Of a stretch of DNA of 64,000 bases, positions 34,880-44,071 are shown piece after piece. The notes beneath the pieces were generated by a model. It was not told the origin of the DNA. It worked only from the letters and a program-made list of their open reading frames with translations, and searched no databases. This DNA is from Litoreibacter janthinus. GTDB taxonomy: Bacteria > Pseudomonadota > Alphaproteobacteria > Rhodobacterales > Rhodobacteraceae. How positions within the stretch are numbered: the first letter of the stretch is position 1; every line of letters starts with the position of its first letter. A program made the translations under genes and the position numbers. The stretch covers positions 410,251 through 474,250 of the forward strand of contig NZ_FOYO01000001.1 in NCBI RefSeq assembly GCF_900111945.1. Direction: 5' to 3'.

Positions 34880-36177
34880 GCCGTGACGTAACTTGGTCTG
34901 CCCGCCGCCCTGTAATCTTGGGCTGTCTGGCACTTGTGGTGCTTTTGGGCGGCTTCGGGATATGGGCGGTAGAGGCAAATATCTCTGGCGCGATTATTGC
35001 TCCGGGCCGCATTGAGGTCGACCAGAACCGGCAGGTGTTGCAGCACCCTGATGGCGGCGTTGTGGCCGAAGTCGGCGTCCGCGAAGGCGACCGCGTCAAG
35101 AAAGGCGATCTTCTCATCCGGTTGGACGCCACGAGGCTCAAATCGGAATTGCTGATCGTCGAAGGTCAACTCTTCGAAATCATTGCCCGAAATGGCCGAT
35201 TGAAAGCCGAGCGGGACGACACACCCGAGATCACGTTCGATCGGCTTTTGTTGGACGCGGCCACAGTACGCCCGCAACTGCAGGAGCTCATCGACGGCCA
35301 GCAGCGCCTGTTCGAAACACGGATCGCGTCTGCCAGCCAATCGATTGAACAGCTCGAAAAACGCAAGGCACAGATCGCAAATCAAGTAGACGGCGTGCGT
35401 GCGCAGCAAGAAGCGCTGGAAACTCAACTCGGGCTGCTGCAAGAGGAGTTGGTTGCTCAGCAAGGGCTGCTCGACAAAGGGCTGGCCCAGTCCAGCCGTG
35501 TGCTGGCCCTGCGCCGAGAGGACGCACGGCTCCGCGGCACTGTGGGTGAGCTAACAGCCTCTGCCGCAGAAAGCGAAGGTCGGATCACAGAGATCGATCT
35601 TGAGATCCTGCGCCTTGCAACCCAACGCAAGGAAGAAGCCATCACCCAACTTCGTGACCTGCAATACCGCGAGTTCGAATTGCGCGAGCAACGTTTGTCG
35701 CTCCAAGAGCGGCTGTCTCGTCTTGATATCACTGCCCCCGTTTCAGGCCTGATATTCGGACTATCAGTCTTTGCCGAACGCGCAGTGATCCAACCTGCTG
35801 AAGCGTTGATGTTCATTGTGCCACAAGATCGTCCGATGGTGATTACCGGTGAGGTAGAGCCTATTCATGTAGACGAGGTCCATTTGGGCCAGGATGTGAC
35901 GCTGCGTTTCGCCACATTCGACGCCCGCACAACGCCAGAGGTGTTCGGCACGGTTTCTTCGATCTCGGGCGATGCCTTCAGGGACGAGGCGACAGGCCGG
36001 AGCTTTTACCGCATCGAGATGACCCTGAAGGAAGGCGAGATTGATCGCTTGGGCGACGTGGACCTCGTCCCCGGCATGCCGGTGGACGGGTTCATACGCA
36101 CCGCCGACAGATCACCGATGACATATCTGCTGAAACCTTTTACCGATTACTTTAATCGCGCCTTCCGCGAGACCTGA
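34876..36177 (+). CDS. Type I secretion membrane-fusion protein (HlyD family)
   Basis: A 433-residue adaptor bridging the inner-membrane ABC protein to an outer-membrane TolC channel. One membrane helix lies at about residues 14-36, then a lipoyl-like half (QVLQHPDGGVVAEVGVREGDRVKKG type, residues 48-75), a long coiled coil of about residues 95-290 rich in Glu, Gln and Leu, and the second lipoyl half SRLDITAPVSGLIFGLSVF. Partner of the preceding ABC gene. Confidence 0.92.
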   Translation: MSRDVTWSARRPVILGCLALVVLLGGFGIWAVEANISGAIIAPGRIEVDQNRQVLQHPDGGVVAEVGVREGDRVKKGDLLIRLDATRLKSELLIVEGQLFEIIARNGRLKAERDDTPEITFDRLLLDAATVRPQLQELIDGQQRLFETRIASASQSIEQLEKRKAQIANQVDGVRAQQEALETQLGLLQEELVAQQGLLDKGLAQSSRVLALRREDARLRGTVGELTASAAESEGRITEIDLEILRLATQRKEEAITQLRDLQYREFELREQRLSLQERLSRLDITAPVSGLIFGLSVFAERAVIQPAEALMFIVPQDRPMVITGEVEPIHVDEVHLGQDVTLRFATFDARTTPEVFGTVSSISGDAFRDEATGRSFYRIEMTLKEGEIDRLGDVDLVPGMPVDGFIRTADRSPMTYLLKPFTDYFNRAFRET

Positions 36178-36189
36178 ACGGAGATCATC

Positions 36190-36654
36190 ATGTCGCATCA
36201 CGAAACCCGCCTCGCTCAAATGGGCATCACCCTGCCTGACGCTCCGGCGCCTGCCGCCAATTATGTGCCAAGCGTTATCGTTGGCGACACGGTCTATATC
36301 TCTGGTCAGATCAGCCAGAACGACGACGGCTTCATCACCGGCAAGATCGGCAAAGACCTGACTGTGACACAAGGCGCCGCCGCCGCGCGCACCTGCGCAA
36401 TCTCGCTTTTGGCTCAACTCAAAGCGGCCTGTGGTGGAGACCTGAGCCGCCTTGTACGCGTTGTGAAACTGACCGGCTTCGTCAATTCCACCCCGGATTT
36501 CACCGAGCAGCCAAAAGTCATCAACGGCGCTTCGGACTTTTTGGTCGAAGCATTGGGTGACGCAGGAAAACATGCTCGGTCCGCGGTCAGTGCAGGGGCG
36601 TTGCCCTTCAATGTCGCGGTTGAGATCGAAGGTATTTTCCAGATCAAACCATGA
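36190..36654 (+). CDS. RidA family protein (YjgF/YER057c/UK114)
   Basis: A 154-residue RidA-fold protein. RidA proteins hydrolyse reactive enamine/imine intermediates from PLP enzymes; this longer subtype (close to YjgF-like proteins of about 150 residues) is less well understood. Visible are the N-terminal RLAQMGITLPDAPAPAANYV, GDTVYISGQISQNDDGF and late GALPFNVAVEIEGIF. The arginine expected in a canonical RidA C-terminal active site is not obvious here. It overlaps the next gene by four bases. Confidence 0.85.
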   Translation: MSHHETRLAQMGITLPDAPAPAANYVPSVIVGDTVYISGQISQNDDGFITGKIGKDLTVTQGAAAARTCAISLLAQLKAACGGDLSRLVRVVKLTGFVNSTPDFTEQPKVINGASDFLVEALGDAGKHARSAVSAGALPFNVAVEIEGIFQIKP

Positions 36655-37406
36655 CCCTGCCAGCGGCATTCCTGGAGCGCCCAATCACGCATCGAGGCCT
36701 GCATGATCGCGCCAAAGGGGTGATTGAGAACTCCCCTTCCGCGTTCAAGGCTGCGATCGATGCGGGCTACGGGATCGAGCTTGATGTGCAGTTGTCTTTC
36801 GATGCGCAGGCCATGGTGTTCCACGACTACGACATGGCACGCCTGACAGGTGAAGGCGGTCCGATCCAGACCCGCACGGCGGAAACAGTGCGCGGTATGA
36901 CGTTGTCGGATAGCGACGACACCATTTTCGACCTCCAGTCCGTGCTGGACTTGGTAGACGGTCGCGTGCCACTTCTGATCGAGATCAAAGATCAAGACGG
37001 CGCGATGGGCGCGAATGTTGGCCCGCTTGAACGCGCGGTGGCTGACGCCTTGAGCAGCTACGACGGTGAGGCGGCTGTGATGTCGTTCAACCCACACTCC
37101 ACTGCGATGATGGCGAACCTTGCCCCCAACCGCCCACGCGGGTTGGTAACGAGTGCTTACGATCCGTCAGATTGGGCACCGCTTTCCGCCAAGATGTGCG
37201 ACCACCTGCGCGGAATCCCAGATTTTGACAGCTCTGGGTCGAGTTTTATTTCCCATGAGGCTAAAGATCTTGGCCGTCCTCGGGTGACGGAGTTGAAGGC
37301 GCAAGGTGCTACAATCCTGTGCTGGACGATCAAAAGCCAGGCTCAGGCCGATGCAGCGCTGAAGGTCGCGCAGAACATTACGTTCGAGGGGTTCATCCCC
37401 GCTTGA
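36651..37406 (+). CDS. Glycerophosphodiester phosphodiesterase
   Basis: A 251-residue enzyme hydrolysing deacylated phospholipid headgroups to glycerol 3-phosphate and an alcohol. The GDPD catalytic pattern is clear: ITHRGLHDRAKGVIENSPSAF near residue 12, GIELDVQLSFDAQAMVFHD near residues 40-60, and LLIEIKDQ near residue 106. No signal peptide, so it is probably cytosolic like UgpQ. Overlaps the RidA gene; the FemAB-like gene follows after 30 bases. Confidence 0.92.
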   Translation: MTLPAAFLERPITHRGLHDRAKGVIENSPSAFKAAIDAGYGIELDVQLSFDAQAMVFHDYDMARLTGEGGPIQTRTAETVRGMTLSDSDDTIFDLQSVLDLVDGRVPLLIEIKDQDGAMGANVGPLERAVADALSSYDGEAAVMSFNPHSTAMMANLAPNRPRGLVTSAYDPSDWAPLSAKMCDHLRGIPDFDSSGSSFISHEAKDLGRPRVTELKAQGATILCWTIKSQAQADAALKVAQNITFEGFIPA

Positions 37407-37436
37407 CCCTGCCTCATGAAGGCCCATCTTTGAGCC

Positions 37437-38642
37437 ATGCATGATGGGAGCGATGATAGGGCGGAGACTCAGGTAGAGATCAGCGTGATCTCTAGCCTGT
37501 CGCAGATTGACGCCGCCGAATGGGATGCCTGCGCCTGCCCAGAGGCAGAAGAAGGTCGGCCCATCGATCCGTTTACGACACACCGCTTTTTGCTGGCTCT
37601 GGAACGCTCGGGTTCTGTGGGAACAGGCACCGGCTGGCAACCGCAATATTTGCTGGCTCGCCAGGATGGCATCCTCATTGGAACGGCCCCGCTTTACGCG
37701 AAGAACCATTCTCAGGGGGAATATATCTTTGATCATAACTGGGCCCACGCATTCGAACGGGCGGGCGGCCAGTATTACCCCAAGCTTCAAATAGCGGTGC
37801 CACATACCCCCGCGACGGGGCGCAGGCTGTTGGTGAAACCGGGCTTTGAAACAGTCGGACAATCCGCGCTGGTGCAAGGCGCAGTGCAACTTGCAGCGCA
37901 GAACCACGTATCGTCTCTGCACATCACATTTTGCACCGAACAAGAGGCAGACGCTGGCGCTCAAATGGGGTTGATGCCAAGGCTCAGCCAGCAATTTCAC
38001 TGGACCTCGGACGGTTATGCCAGCTTCGATGACTTCCTTGCCTCTCTCTCTGCGCGCAAACGCAAGAACATTCGTCGGGAACGGGCACAAGCTGCTGACT
38101 TTGGCGGCACAATCCTTGCCCTGACAGGTGACCAGATAACGCCAGAGCATTGGGACGCGTTCTGGCTGTTCTACCAAGACACTGGCGCACGCAAATGGGG
38201 CACACCCTACCTGACGCGCGCGTTTTTCGACGAAGCGCAGGAAACCCTGAGAAACGACATGTTGCTGCTGCTGGCGGAACGCGATGGGCAATATATTGCA
38301 GGAGCGCTTAACTTCATCGGGCGCGACACTCTTTTTGGCCGCTATTGGGGTTGCCTTGAGGATCACCCCTGCTTGCATTTCGAACTATGCTACTATCAGG
38401 CCATCGACTGGGCGATCACGCACGGGCTGAGCCGTGTGGAAGCGGGCGCGCAGGGCTCTCACAAGCTGGCAAGGGGGTATTTGCCAGTCGCGACGCATTC
38501 CCTGCACTGGATTGCCGATGAAGGCTTCAGCAGCGCCGTCGAGCAGTTTCTACACGCCGAACGTGCAGCGATTGACGAGGATATAGAGATCATGACCGAG
38601 TACGGCCCTTTCAAGCAATCCAGCACAGAGGTAGACCCATGA
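37437..38642 (+). CDS. FemAB-like / GNAT-fold acyltransferase family (PF04339 type)
   Basis: A 401-residue protein of the family once called peptidoglycan biosynthesis/recognition (DUF482, FemAB-like). Characteristic parts are [10 protein letters not shown] near the N-terminus, [34 protein letters not shown] near residues 98-135, [13 protein letters not shown], and the C-terminal [14 protein letters not shown]. Members have a double GNAT-like fold, but substrates are unknown. It ends overlapping the pterin dehydratase gene (ATGA). Confidence 0.87.
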   Translation: MHDGSDDRAETQVEISVISSLSQIDAAEWDACACPEAEEGRPIDPFTTHRFLLALERSGSVGTGTGWQPQYLLARQDGILIGTAPLYAKNHSQGEYIFDHNWAHAFERAGGQYYPKLQIAVPHTPATGRRLLVKPGFETVGQSALVQGAVQLAAQNHVSSLHITFCTEQEADAGAQMGLMPRLSQQFHWTSDGYASFDDFLASLSARKRKNIRRERAQAADFGGTILALTGDQITPEHWDAFWLFYQDTGARKWGTPYLTRAFFDEAQETLRNDMLLLLAERDGQYIAGALNFIGRDTLFGRYWGCLEDHPCLHFELCYYQAIDWAITHGLSRVEAGAQGSHKLARGYLPVATHSLHWIADEGFSSAVEQFLHAERAAIDEDIEIMTEYGPFKQSSTEVDP

Positions 38643-38938
38643 CCGAAGCCCTAACCGACGCAGCGCGCGCAGGGGAGCTGCAAACCCTACTGGGAAACGG
38701 CTGGACGAAGGCCACGGACCGCGATGCAATTGAGAAAACATATAAATTCCGGAACTTTATCGAGGCATTCGGGTTTATGTCCCGTGCCGCCCTTCATGCG
38801 GAAAAGCTGAATCACCACCCCGAGTGGTCAAACGTCTACAATAAAGTGGTCGTCACCTTAATCACCCATGACGTCGACGGGCTTTCCAAACTGGATGTGA
38901 AACTGGCACAGATAATGGACCGACTGCGAGAGAGTTAA
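38639..38938 (+). CDS. phhB: 4a-hydroxytetrahydrobiopterin dehydratase
   Basis: A 99-residue pterin-4a-carbinolamine dehydratase, which regenerates pterin cofactor after aromatic hydroxylation and can also act in other pterin chemistry. Active-site histidines lie in [18 protein letters not shown] near residues 58-75, followed by [18 protein letters not shown]. Normal length. No phenylalanine hydroxylase is visible in the window, so the actual partner is unknown. Confidence 0.92.
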   Translation: MTEALTDAARAGELQTLLGNGWTKATDRDAIEKTYKFRNFIEAFGFMSRAALHAEKLNHHPEWSNVYNKVVVTLITHDVDGLSKLDVKLAQIMDRLRES

Positions 38939-39784
38939 GTGGAAGAGTTACTGAATACCGAAATCTGGAATGGCAAAAGCATTGCCGATTACCTAACCCT
39001 CGACATGATGGTGTCGGTTATTGGCAGCATAGCGAGTGCAATCGCCATTCTGGTGATCGCTTTGCTGGTCTCAGGCTGGATCAGCCGCCGCATCCGTTCG
39101 ATTGGCGAGAACCACGCCAAGCTAGATGACACTCTGTTCAACTTCCTGTCGAACATCGCCCGCTACGTGGTCATGGCGTTCGCGGTGCTGTTTGTGCTCA
39201 ACACCTTCGGCATCCAGACCACCTCCATGGTTGCGGCGATCGGTGCGGCGGGCTTGGCCATTGGATTGGCCTTGCAAGGCACGCTTTCCAACGTCGCCGC
39301 TGGCGTGATGCTGATTTTGTTCCGCCCAATCAAGGTCGGCGATTTTGTGGAGATCAACGACAAAAGTGGCACGGTGAAAGACATCACCCTGAACTTCGTC
39401 GAGATGGCATCATTGTCGAACACGCAAGTGATTGTTCCGAACTCCGAGGTTTGGGGAAACACCATCACCAACTATTCCGTCTACCCAACCCGTCGCGCGG
39501 AGTGGACGTTTGGCGTCGGCTACGGAGTGAACCTTGCGAAAGCTGAAGAAGTTATTCGCAACACGATTTTGGCGGATGAGCGGGCTCACAGCGAACCTGA
39601 ACCGTTTATTCAGGTCACCAATCTCGGCGGCAGCTCCGTCGATTTTCTGGTTCGGGTATGGTGCGATCGAACCGAGTATTTCGCCTTCAGGGCAGACATG
39701 ACCCGCAAGGTGAAAGAGGCGTTGGACGAGGCGGATATCAACATCCCATTCCCCACACGCACGATCATCACCGAGCGCGCATAA
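38939..39784 (+). CDS. mscS: Small-conductance mechanosensitive channel (MscS family)
   Basis: A 281-residue inner-membrane channel protecting from hypo-osmotic shock. Three hydrophobic segments precede the pore-lining helix AAGLAIGLALQGTLSNVAAG near residues 100-120, followed by the beta-domain signature LFRPIKVGDFVEI. The start is a GTG directly after the previous stop with a GAGAG-like ribosome site; the next ATG at 39007 would remove part of the first helix region. Ends before a bidirectional terminator. Confidence 0.92.
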   Translation: MEELLNTEIWNGKSIADYLTLDMMVSVIGSIASAIAILVIALLVSGWISRRIRSIGENHAKLDDTLFNFLSNIARYVVMAFAVLFVLNTFGIQTTSMVAAIGAAGLAIGLALQGTLSNVAAGVMLILFRPIKVGDFVEINDKSGTVKDITLNFVEMASLSNTQVIVPNSEVWGNTITNYSVYPTRRAEWTFGVGYGVNLAKAEEVIRNTILADERAHSEPEPFIQVTNLGGSSVDFLVRVWCDRTEYFAFRADMTRKVKEALDEADINIPFPTRTIITERA

Positions 39785-39790
39785 AGAAAC

Positions 39791-39813
39791 GGCCCTGCCA
39801 ATTTGGCAGGGCC
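39791..39813. terminator. Bidirectional terminator between mscS and the peroxiredoxin gene
   Basis: GGCCCTGCC and GGCAGGGCC form a 9-bp stem around AATTT. The genes on both sides are convergent and end within about 10 bases, and short T-rich stretches exist on both sides, so the hairpin probably serves both. Confidence 0.75.
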
Positions 39814-39821
39814 TTCGCTAT

Positions 39822-40310
39822 TTAAAGACTGTCGAGCAGTGCTTCGCCGCCTGAAACTTCACAAACACCTGGGCTTTCCTCGGCCTGGAGTACTTTCACA
39901 ACGCCGTCCTCAGCATACATCGCGTAGCGCTTGGAGCGCGCGATCAAACCGGCAGGTGGCGCGTCGAAGTCCATGCCAATCGCTTTGGTGAACTCGGACC
40001 CGGCGTCTGACAGCATCGTCAACCCAGCCTCTGTGGCACCTGTCGCCTCTCCCCATGCTTTCATCACAAACGGGTCGTTGACCGAAACGCACACGATTTC
40101 GTCCACGCCTTTTGTGTCAAAATCGCCCTTGGTGCGAATGAAGCTTGGGACGTGGGCCGAGTGGCAGGTTGGGGTGTAAGCGCCCGGAACTGCAAAGATC
40201 ACAACTTTCCGACCTTTGGTCAGGCTGGACAGGGAAACCGCTTCCGGCCCCTCAGCGCCCAGACGGATTAGATTTACGTCGGGCAGTGTGTCGCCAGTAG
40301 ATATAGCCAT
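39822..40310 (-). CDS. Peroxiredoxin (Prx5-like)
   Basis: A 162-residue thiol peroxidase of the atypical Prx5 group. The peroxidatic cysteine is Cys49 in VPGAYTPTCHSAHVPSF; a second cysteine near the C-terminus in ESPGVCEVSGGEAL could act as resolving residue. It reduces hydrogen or organic peroxides using glutaredoxin or thioredoxin. The start at 40310 is preferred over upstream codons because of family length. It is divergent from the FAD reductase gene across about 80 bases. Confidence 0.93.
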   Translation of the reverse strand: MAISTGDTLPDVNLIRLGAEGPEAVSLSSLTKGRKVVIFAVPGAYTPTCHSAHVPSFIRTKGDFDTKGVDEIVCVSVNDPFVMKAWGEATGATEAGLTMLSDAGSEFTKAIGMDFDAPPAGLIARSKRYAMYAEDGVVKVLQAEESPGVCEVSGGEALLDSL

Positions 40311-40389
40311 GTTGTTTTCCCTGATTGAGTTCTGGTTCCTCATGCATATAGGTTCATACCGAACGCTAGACCAGAAAAAGGCAGTCTGA

Positions 40390-41592
40390 ATGAGCCATAT
40401 TGTTGTGATCGGCGCAGGGCAGGCCGGATCGTCTTTGACCGCCAAATTGCGCAATTCGGGCTTTGACGGGGACATCACGCTAATCGGCGCGGAAGACGTG
40501 CCGCCTTATCAGCGGCCTCCCCTGTCCAAGGCGTATCTGTTGGGCGAGATGGAAAAGGAGCGACTGTTCCTGCGCCCCGAACAGTTCTACGCGGATCAGA
40601 ATATCAAGTTGCGCCTAGGGGCGCCTGTCACGTCGATCAATCGATCTGCGAATACCGTTACGGTCAATGGTGAGATCCTGAACTATGACCAACTTGCACT
40701 TACAACGGGGTCAAACCCGCGCCACTTGCCTGCGAGCATCGGCGGCGCCCTGCACGGTGTGCATGTGGTTCGCAGCCTAGATGATGTCGACGCCATGGGC
40801 GCGGACATGGCGCCGGGCAAACGCGCCTTGATCGTGGGGGGCGGCTATATCGGGCTAGAAGCTGCGGCAGTTGCGTCCAAGATGGGCCTTGAAGTCACTG
40901 TGATCGAAATGGCTGACCGCATTTTACAACGCGTCGCAGCGCCGGAAACATCTGGCTATTTTCGCAAGCTACATACCGAACACGGCGTCGATATCCGTGA
41001 AGGCGTGGGGCTTGATCGGCTGTTGGGCGAGACGCATGTCAGCGGCGCAAGGTTGACAGACGGTAGCCAAATTCATGTGGATCTTGTGATTGTGGGCGTC
41101 GGCATCACCCCCGGTGACGCCTTGGCGGCCAATGCAGGCCTCACTCTTAACAATGGCATTGAGACGGATGCGCACGGCCGTACCTCCGACCCTAACATCT
41201 GGGCGGCTGGCGATTGCGCCTCGTTCCCGTGGCAAGGCGGGCGTATCCGACTTGAATCCGTGCAGAACGCCATCGACCAGGCCGAGCTTGTGGCTGAAAA
41301 CATGATGGGCGCTGGCAAGGAATATGTGCCGATGCCGTGGTTCTGGTCGGATCAGTATGATGTCAAATTGCAGATTGCGGGCCTTAACACGGGATACGAC
41401 AAGATAGCAGTGCGCCATACCGGCGACGCGATGTCCTACTGGTATTACAAAGGCGACAAACTGCTGGCAGTCGACGCGATGAACGACCCGCGCAATTACA
41501 TGATCGGCAAGCGATTGATCGAGGCGGGCAAAAGCCCGTCAGCCGATGTTGTGACCGACCCTGATACCGACATGAAAGCTCTGCTGAAATGA
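40390..41592 (+). CDS. FAD-dependent ferredoxin reductase-like oxidoreductase
   Basis: A 400-residue two-dinucleotide-binding flavoprotein of the rhodocoxin/putidaredoxin reductase type. FAD site VVIGAGQAGSSLTAKLRNSG is at residues 5-24, NADH site ALIVGGGYIGLEAAAVASKMG near residue 145, and the FAD motif DPNIWAAGDCASFPW near residue 270. It passes electrons from NADH to a ferredoxin, often for a P450 or dioxygenase, but no such partner lies next to it. Overlaps rsmD by four bases. Confidence 0.9.
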   Translation: MSHIVVIGAGQAGSSLTAKLRNSGFDGDITLIGAEDVPPYQRPPLSKAYLLGEMEKERLFLRPEQFYADQNIKLRLGAPVTSINRSANTVTVNGEILNYDQLALTTGSNPRHLPASIGGALHGVHVVRSLDDVDAMGADMAPGKRALIVGGGYIGLEAAAVASKMGLEVTVIEMADRILQRVAAPETSGYFRKLHTEHGVDIREGVGLDRLLGETHVSGARLTDGSQIHVDLVIVGVGITPGDALAANAGLTLNNGIETDAHGRTSDPNIWAAGDCASFPWQGGRIRLESVQNAIDQAELVAENMMGAGKEYVPMPWFWSDQYDVKLQIAGLNTGYDKIAVRHTGDAMSYWYYKGDKLLAVDAMNDPRNYMIGKRLIEAGKSPSADVVTDPDTDMKALLK

Positions 41593-42149
41593 GGATCATT
41601 GGCGGCACCCACCGCTCGGTCGCATTAACGCCCGTGGGCAAAGGGGACGAGGCCGGGCATTTGCGGCCGACCACTGATCGCATCCGCGAAAGCCTTTTCA
41701 ACGTGCTGGCAGGTGGACGTTTCGGCGACCCTGTTGAGGGCGCGCGGGTGCTGGATTTGTTCGCAGGCACCGGAGCTTTAGGGCTGGAAGCCTTGTCGCG
41801 TGGGGCAGCACAGGTCTGTTTCATCGAAAAGGGCCGCGCAGGCTACAAGCTGCTAAGCAAGAACATTGCCAAGCTGCGAGCAGGCGAAGTCACCAATGCC
41901 CTGACATGGGACGCGACGCGGCTTCCCGCCAATCCCTACAAGCCGTTCAATCTGGTGTTTCTTGACCCCCCATACGGGAAGGATTTGGGCAGTGCCGCGC
42001 TAAAATGCGCCAAAGCACAGGGCTGGATCTCCGATGACGCGCTCATCGTTTGGGAAGAAGAAAGCCCCCAATCCGCGCCCGATGGTTTCGCTGTTCTGGA
42101 TCACAAGAAATACGGCGCGACCCATATCACCTTCTTGGAAACCGCATGA
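41589..42149 (+). CDS. rsmD: 16S rRNA (guanine(966)-N2)-methyltransferase RsmD
   Basis: A 186-residue SAM-dependent enzyme that methylates G966 of 16S rRNA in the 30S subunit. Signatures are RIIGGTHRS at the start, RPTTDRIRESLFNVL near residues 28-42, the SAM loop VLDLFAGTGALGLEALSRGA near residue 55, and the catalytic NLVFLDPPYG near residue 120. Overlaps the next gene (ATGA), forming a compact four-gene run. Confidence 0.94.
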   Translation: MRIIGGTHRSVALTPVGKGDEAGHLRPTTDRIRESLFNVLAGGRFGDPVEGARVLDLFAGTGALGLEALSRGAAQVCFIEKGRAGYKLLSKNIAKLRAGEVTNALTWDATRLPANPYKPFNLVFLDPPYGKDLGSAALKCAKAQGWISDDALIVWEEESPQSAPDGFAVLDHKKYGATHITFLETA

Positions 42150-42652
42150 CGCCAGTGGAGTTTTTCTTTGACTGGAAAGACGTCAATCAAGCGGCGGCAT
42201 CAAAGGCATTGGCACGCAATTACACCCCCAAATGGTGGGTGACACTTGCCTTGCTTTTAGGGGGCGTGGCTTTGGCTGTGCTCGTGGATCGCGCCCTATT
42301 TCGTTCCAGCGGAGGTGGCGGGCTCTGGGGTCTCTTGATCGGCATCTATCTCTGCATCGGCTGGAACGCGCTGCGCTACCGCAACATGAGAGATGGCATC
42401 AGCAACTCACCTGTACGTAAAGGCGGCGTCACGGTCGCGTTCGATCAAGACGGCTTTCGGGTTCGCACGGCCCTAACCGAAAACTGGTGCGACTGGAGCA
42501 CGATCACAGCCATCAGACCGGTCAATGGCCTAATCGTTCTAGCGATTGGCGATGTGGAATATTTGCCGATCATCGACAGCGCCCTGCCAGACGGGATGAC
42601 ACGGCAGGCGATGCTAACGCTGTTGGAACAGCGCACTGGGATAACTTCATGA
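42146..42652 (+). CDS. YcxB-like membrane protein
   Basis: A 168-residue protein with two transmembrane helices (WWVTLALLLGGVALAVLV and LWGLLIGIYLCIGWNAL) and a C-terminal PH-like domain of YcxB type, in which FDQDGFRVRTALTENWCDWSTITAIRPVNGLIVLAIG is the recognisable core. Function unknown. It is overlapped by ATGA with genes on both sides, so it is translated together with rsmD and the zinc-ribbon protein. Confidence 0.78.
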   Translation: MTPVEFFFDWKDVNQAAASKALARNYTPKWWVTLALLLGGVALAVLVDRALFRSSGGGGLWGLLIGIYLCIGWNALRYRNMRDGISNSPVRKGGVTVAFDQDGFRVRTALTENWCDWSTITAIRPVNGLIVLAIGDVEYLPIIDSALPDGMTRQAMLTLLEQRTGITS

Positions 42653-42993
42653 GCCAACCAACTGACCACTTCTGCCCCGGATGCGGCACCGCCATGAAGA
42701 TCTTCCTGCGCTATCCATGGCACTTTTGCGACAAGTGCCGGAAGACTGCCGCAAGCGGAACGGGTCGCGTCGTAGAGTGCAGCAATGTCGGAATGTCAGG
42801 CGGCTTCCAATGGCGATACGCAGGCACCGACGAGTGGATGACTTGCAGAGGGCTGTATTGCCTGATCCAGTCACGCGACGTTTACCTGTCCGAAGCGCGG
42901 TTCGGAGGCATTGTGGCCCAACCGATCCTGTCGCACCAAATGCCCGAAGACACCAAGTCTTCCTTCCGTGACATGGATATCAGGAAAGACTAA
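42649..42993 (+). CDS. Small zinc-ribbon protein, unknown function
   Basis: A 114-residue soluble protein with a predicted zinc ribbon: CPGC at residues 9-12 and CDKC at residues 27-30. The remainder (GGFQWRYAGTDEWMTCRGLYCLIQSRDVYLSEARFGG) contains two more cysteines and many aromatic residues. No known family recognised. The gene is coupled to the YcxB-like gene by ATGA and ends at a shared terminator. Confidence 0.72.
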   Translation: MSQPTDHFCPGCGTAMKIFLRYPWHFCDKCRKTAASGTGRVVECSNVGMSGGFQWRYAGTDEWMTCRGLYCLIQSRDVYLSEARFGGIVAQPILSHQMPEDTKSSFRDMDIRKD

Positions 42994-43000
42994 CGAAGAA

Positions 43001-43023
43001 GGCCGCCCCAGAATGGAGCGGCC
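43001..43023. terminator. Terminator between zinc-ribbon gene and TRAP gene
   Basis: GGCCGC and GCGGCC form a stem, extended by further pairs around GAA, in the 52-base gap between two convergent genes. T-runs are weak on both sides, so efficiency is unclear, but location fits a shared terminator. Confidence 0.6.
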
Positions 43024-43045
43024 CTGATCCAGTTATAAGCGGTGC

Positions 43046-44071
43046 TTACTGGCCTTCAGCAACAAAGGCTTTCGCATCCTCAACCAATGCAGCCCCATCG
43101 AGACCCTTCTCGGTCGCTTCGACGATCCACTCTGCGGTGACTTCCTCGCCAAGAGCTTTGATGCGCGCGGTTTCTTCTTCGGACAGGACGCCAATCTCGT
43201 TGCCGTCAGCAGTCATGACGTCCTTGCCGACAACGTCGCCTTCGTCATGGGCACGACCTGCCCAAGCAGATGCAAACGCGCCGGAATTGGCATCAATCAC
43301 AGCCTTCAAATCATCGGGCAGGCTGTCATATTTCGCCTTGTTCATCGCCCAAATGAAATACAGGTTATAAAGCGCTTGATCGCCCGCAACGTCGGTGTGG
43401 CTGTCAGTCAATTCGTCAAGCTTCAGCGAAGGCGACATCTCCCAAGTGATCACGCCACCGTCGACAACGCCTTTGGACAACGCCTCTGGGAAAGCTGGAA
43501 CGGGCATACCGATTGGCGTTGCCCCCATTTTGTCGAGCAGAAGGGTCGCAGGGCGCGATGGGCCGCGCAGTTTCAAACCTTTGAAGTCTTCAACTGTTTT
43601 GATCGAAGGGCCTTTTTTATGCACGATCCCTGGGCCGTGCATGTGAGCCGCGATCAGATGAACATCTTTAAAGTCGTCCATCAGATACTTCTGGGTGAAC
43701 TTCCACGCGGCAACCGAAGCGGCTTCGCCGGATTTTGTCGTCATAAATGGAAGCTCCATCGCTTCCGCCTCTGGGAAACGGCCAGGCTGATAGCCAGGAA
43801 TGACCCAGCCGCCATCTACTGCACCGTCGCGGATCAGGTCGTACTGGTTTGGGGCTTTGCCACCCAACTGCATGAATGGGTAGAGTTCGACCTTGATGCG
43901 GCCGTTCGAGTCTTTCTCGATTTTATCAGCCCAAGGCTGCATGAAATAGGTCGGGTTCGCTGATTTCGGGGACACGAAGTGCTGGAAGCGCAGTGTCACG
44001 TCCTGAGCAAAGGCCGCAGAAGCGCCCGCCAAAGTGAAAAGGGCGAAAGTTGTAGATTTCAGAAAGGTCAT
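43046..44071 (-). CDS. TRAP transporter substrate-binding protein, DctP family
   Basis: A 341-residue periplasmic solute receptor with a Sec signal peptide (LKSTTFALFTLAGASAAFAQ). The DctP fold is shown by LRFQHFVSPKSANPTYFMQPWADKIEKDS near residue 25, GPGIVHKKGPSIKTVEDFKGLKLRGP near residues 145-170 (the arginine binds the carboxylate of the ligand) and later ALYNLYFIWAMNKAKYDSLP. An excellent ribosome site AAGGAGG precedes the ATG. DctQ and DctM genes are absent nearby, so it is an orphan receptor. Ligand unknown, probably an organic acid. Confidence 0.92.
   Translation of the reverse strand: MTFLKSTTFALFTLAGASAAFAQDVTLRFQHFVSPKSANPTYFMQPWADKIEKDSNGRIKVELYPFMQLGGKAPNQYDLIRDGAVDGGWVIPGYQPGRFPEAEAMELPFMTTKSGEAASVAAWKFTQKYLMDDFKDVHLIAAHMHGPGIVHKKGPSIKTVEDFKGLKLRGPSRPATLLLDKMGATPIGMPVPAFPEALSKGVVDGGVITWEMSPSLKLDELTDSHTDVAGDQALYNLYFIWAMNKAKYDSLPDDLKAVIDANSGAFASAWAGRAHDEGDVVGKDVMTADGNEIGVLSEEETARIKALGEEVTAEWIVEATEKGLDGAALVEDAKAFVAEGQ

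Noticed and set aside
37167..38378. Minus-strand open frame opposite the FemAB-like gene
   Set aside because: It spans two well-supported genes on the plus strand and encodes no recognisable protein.
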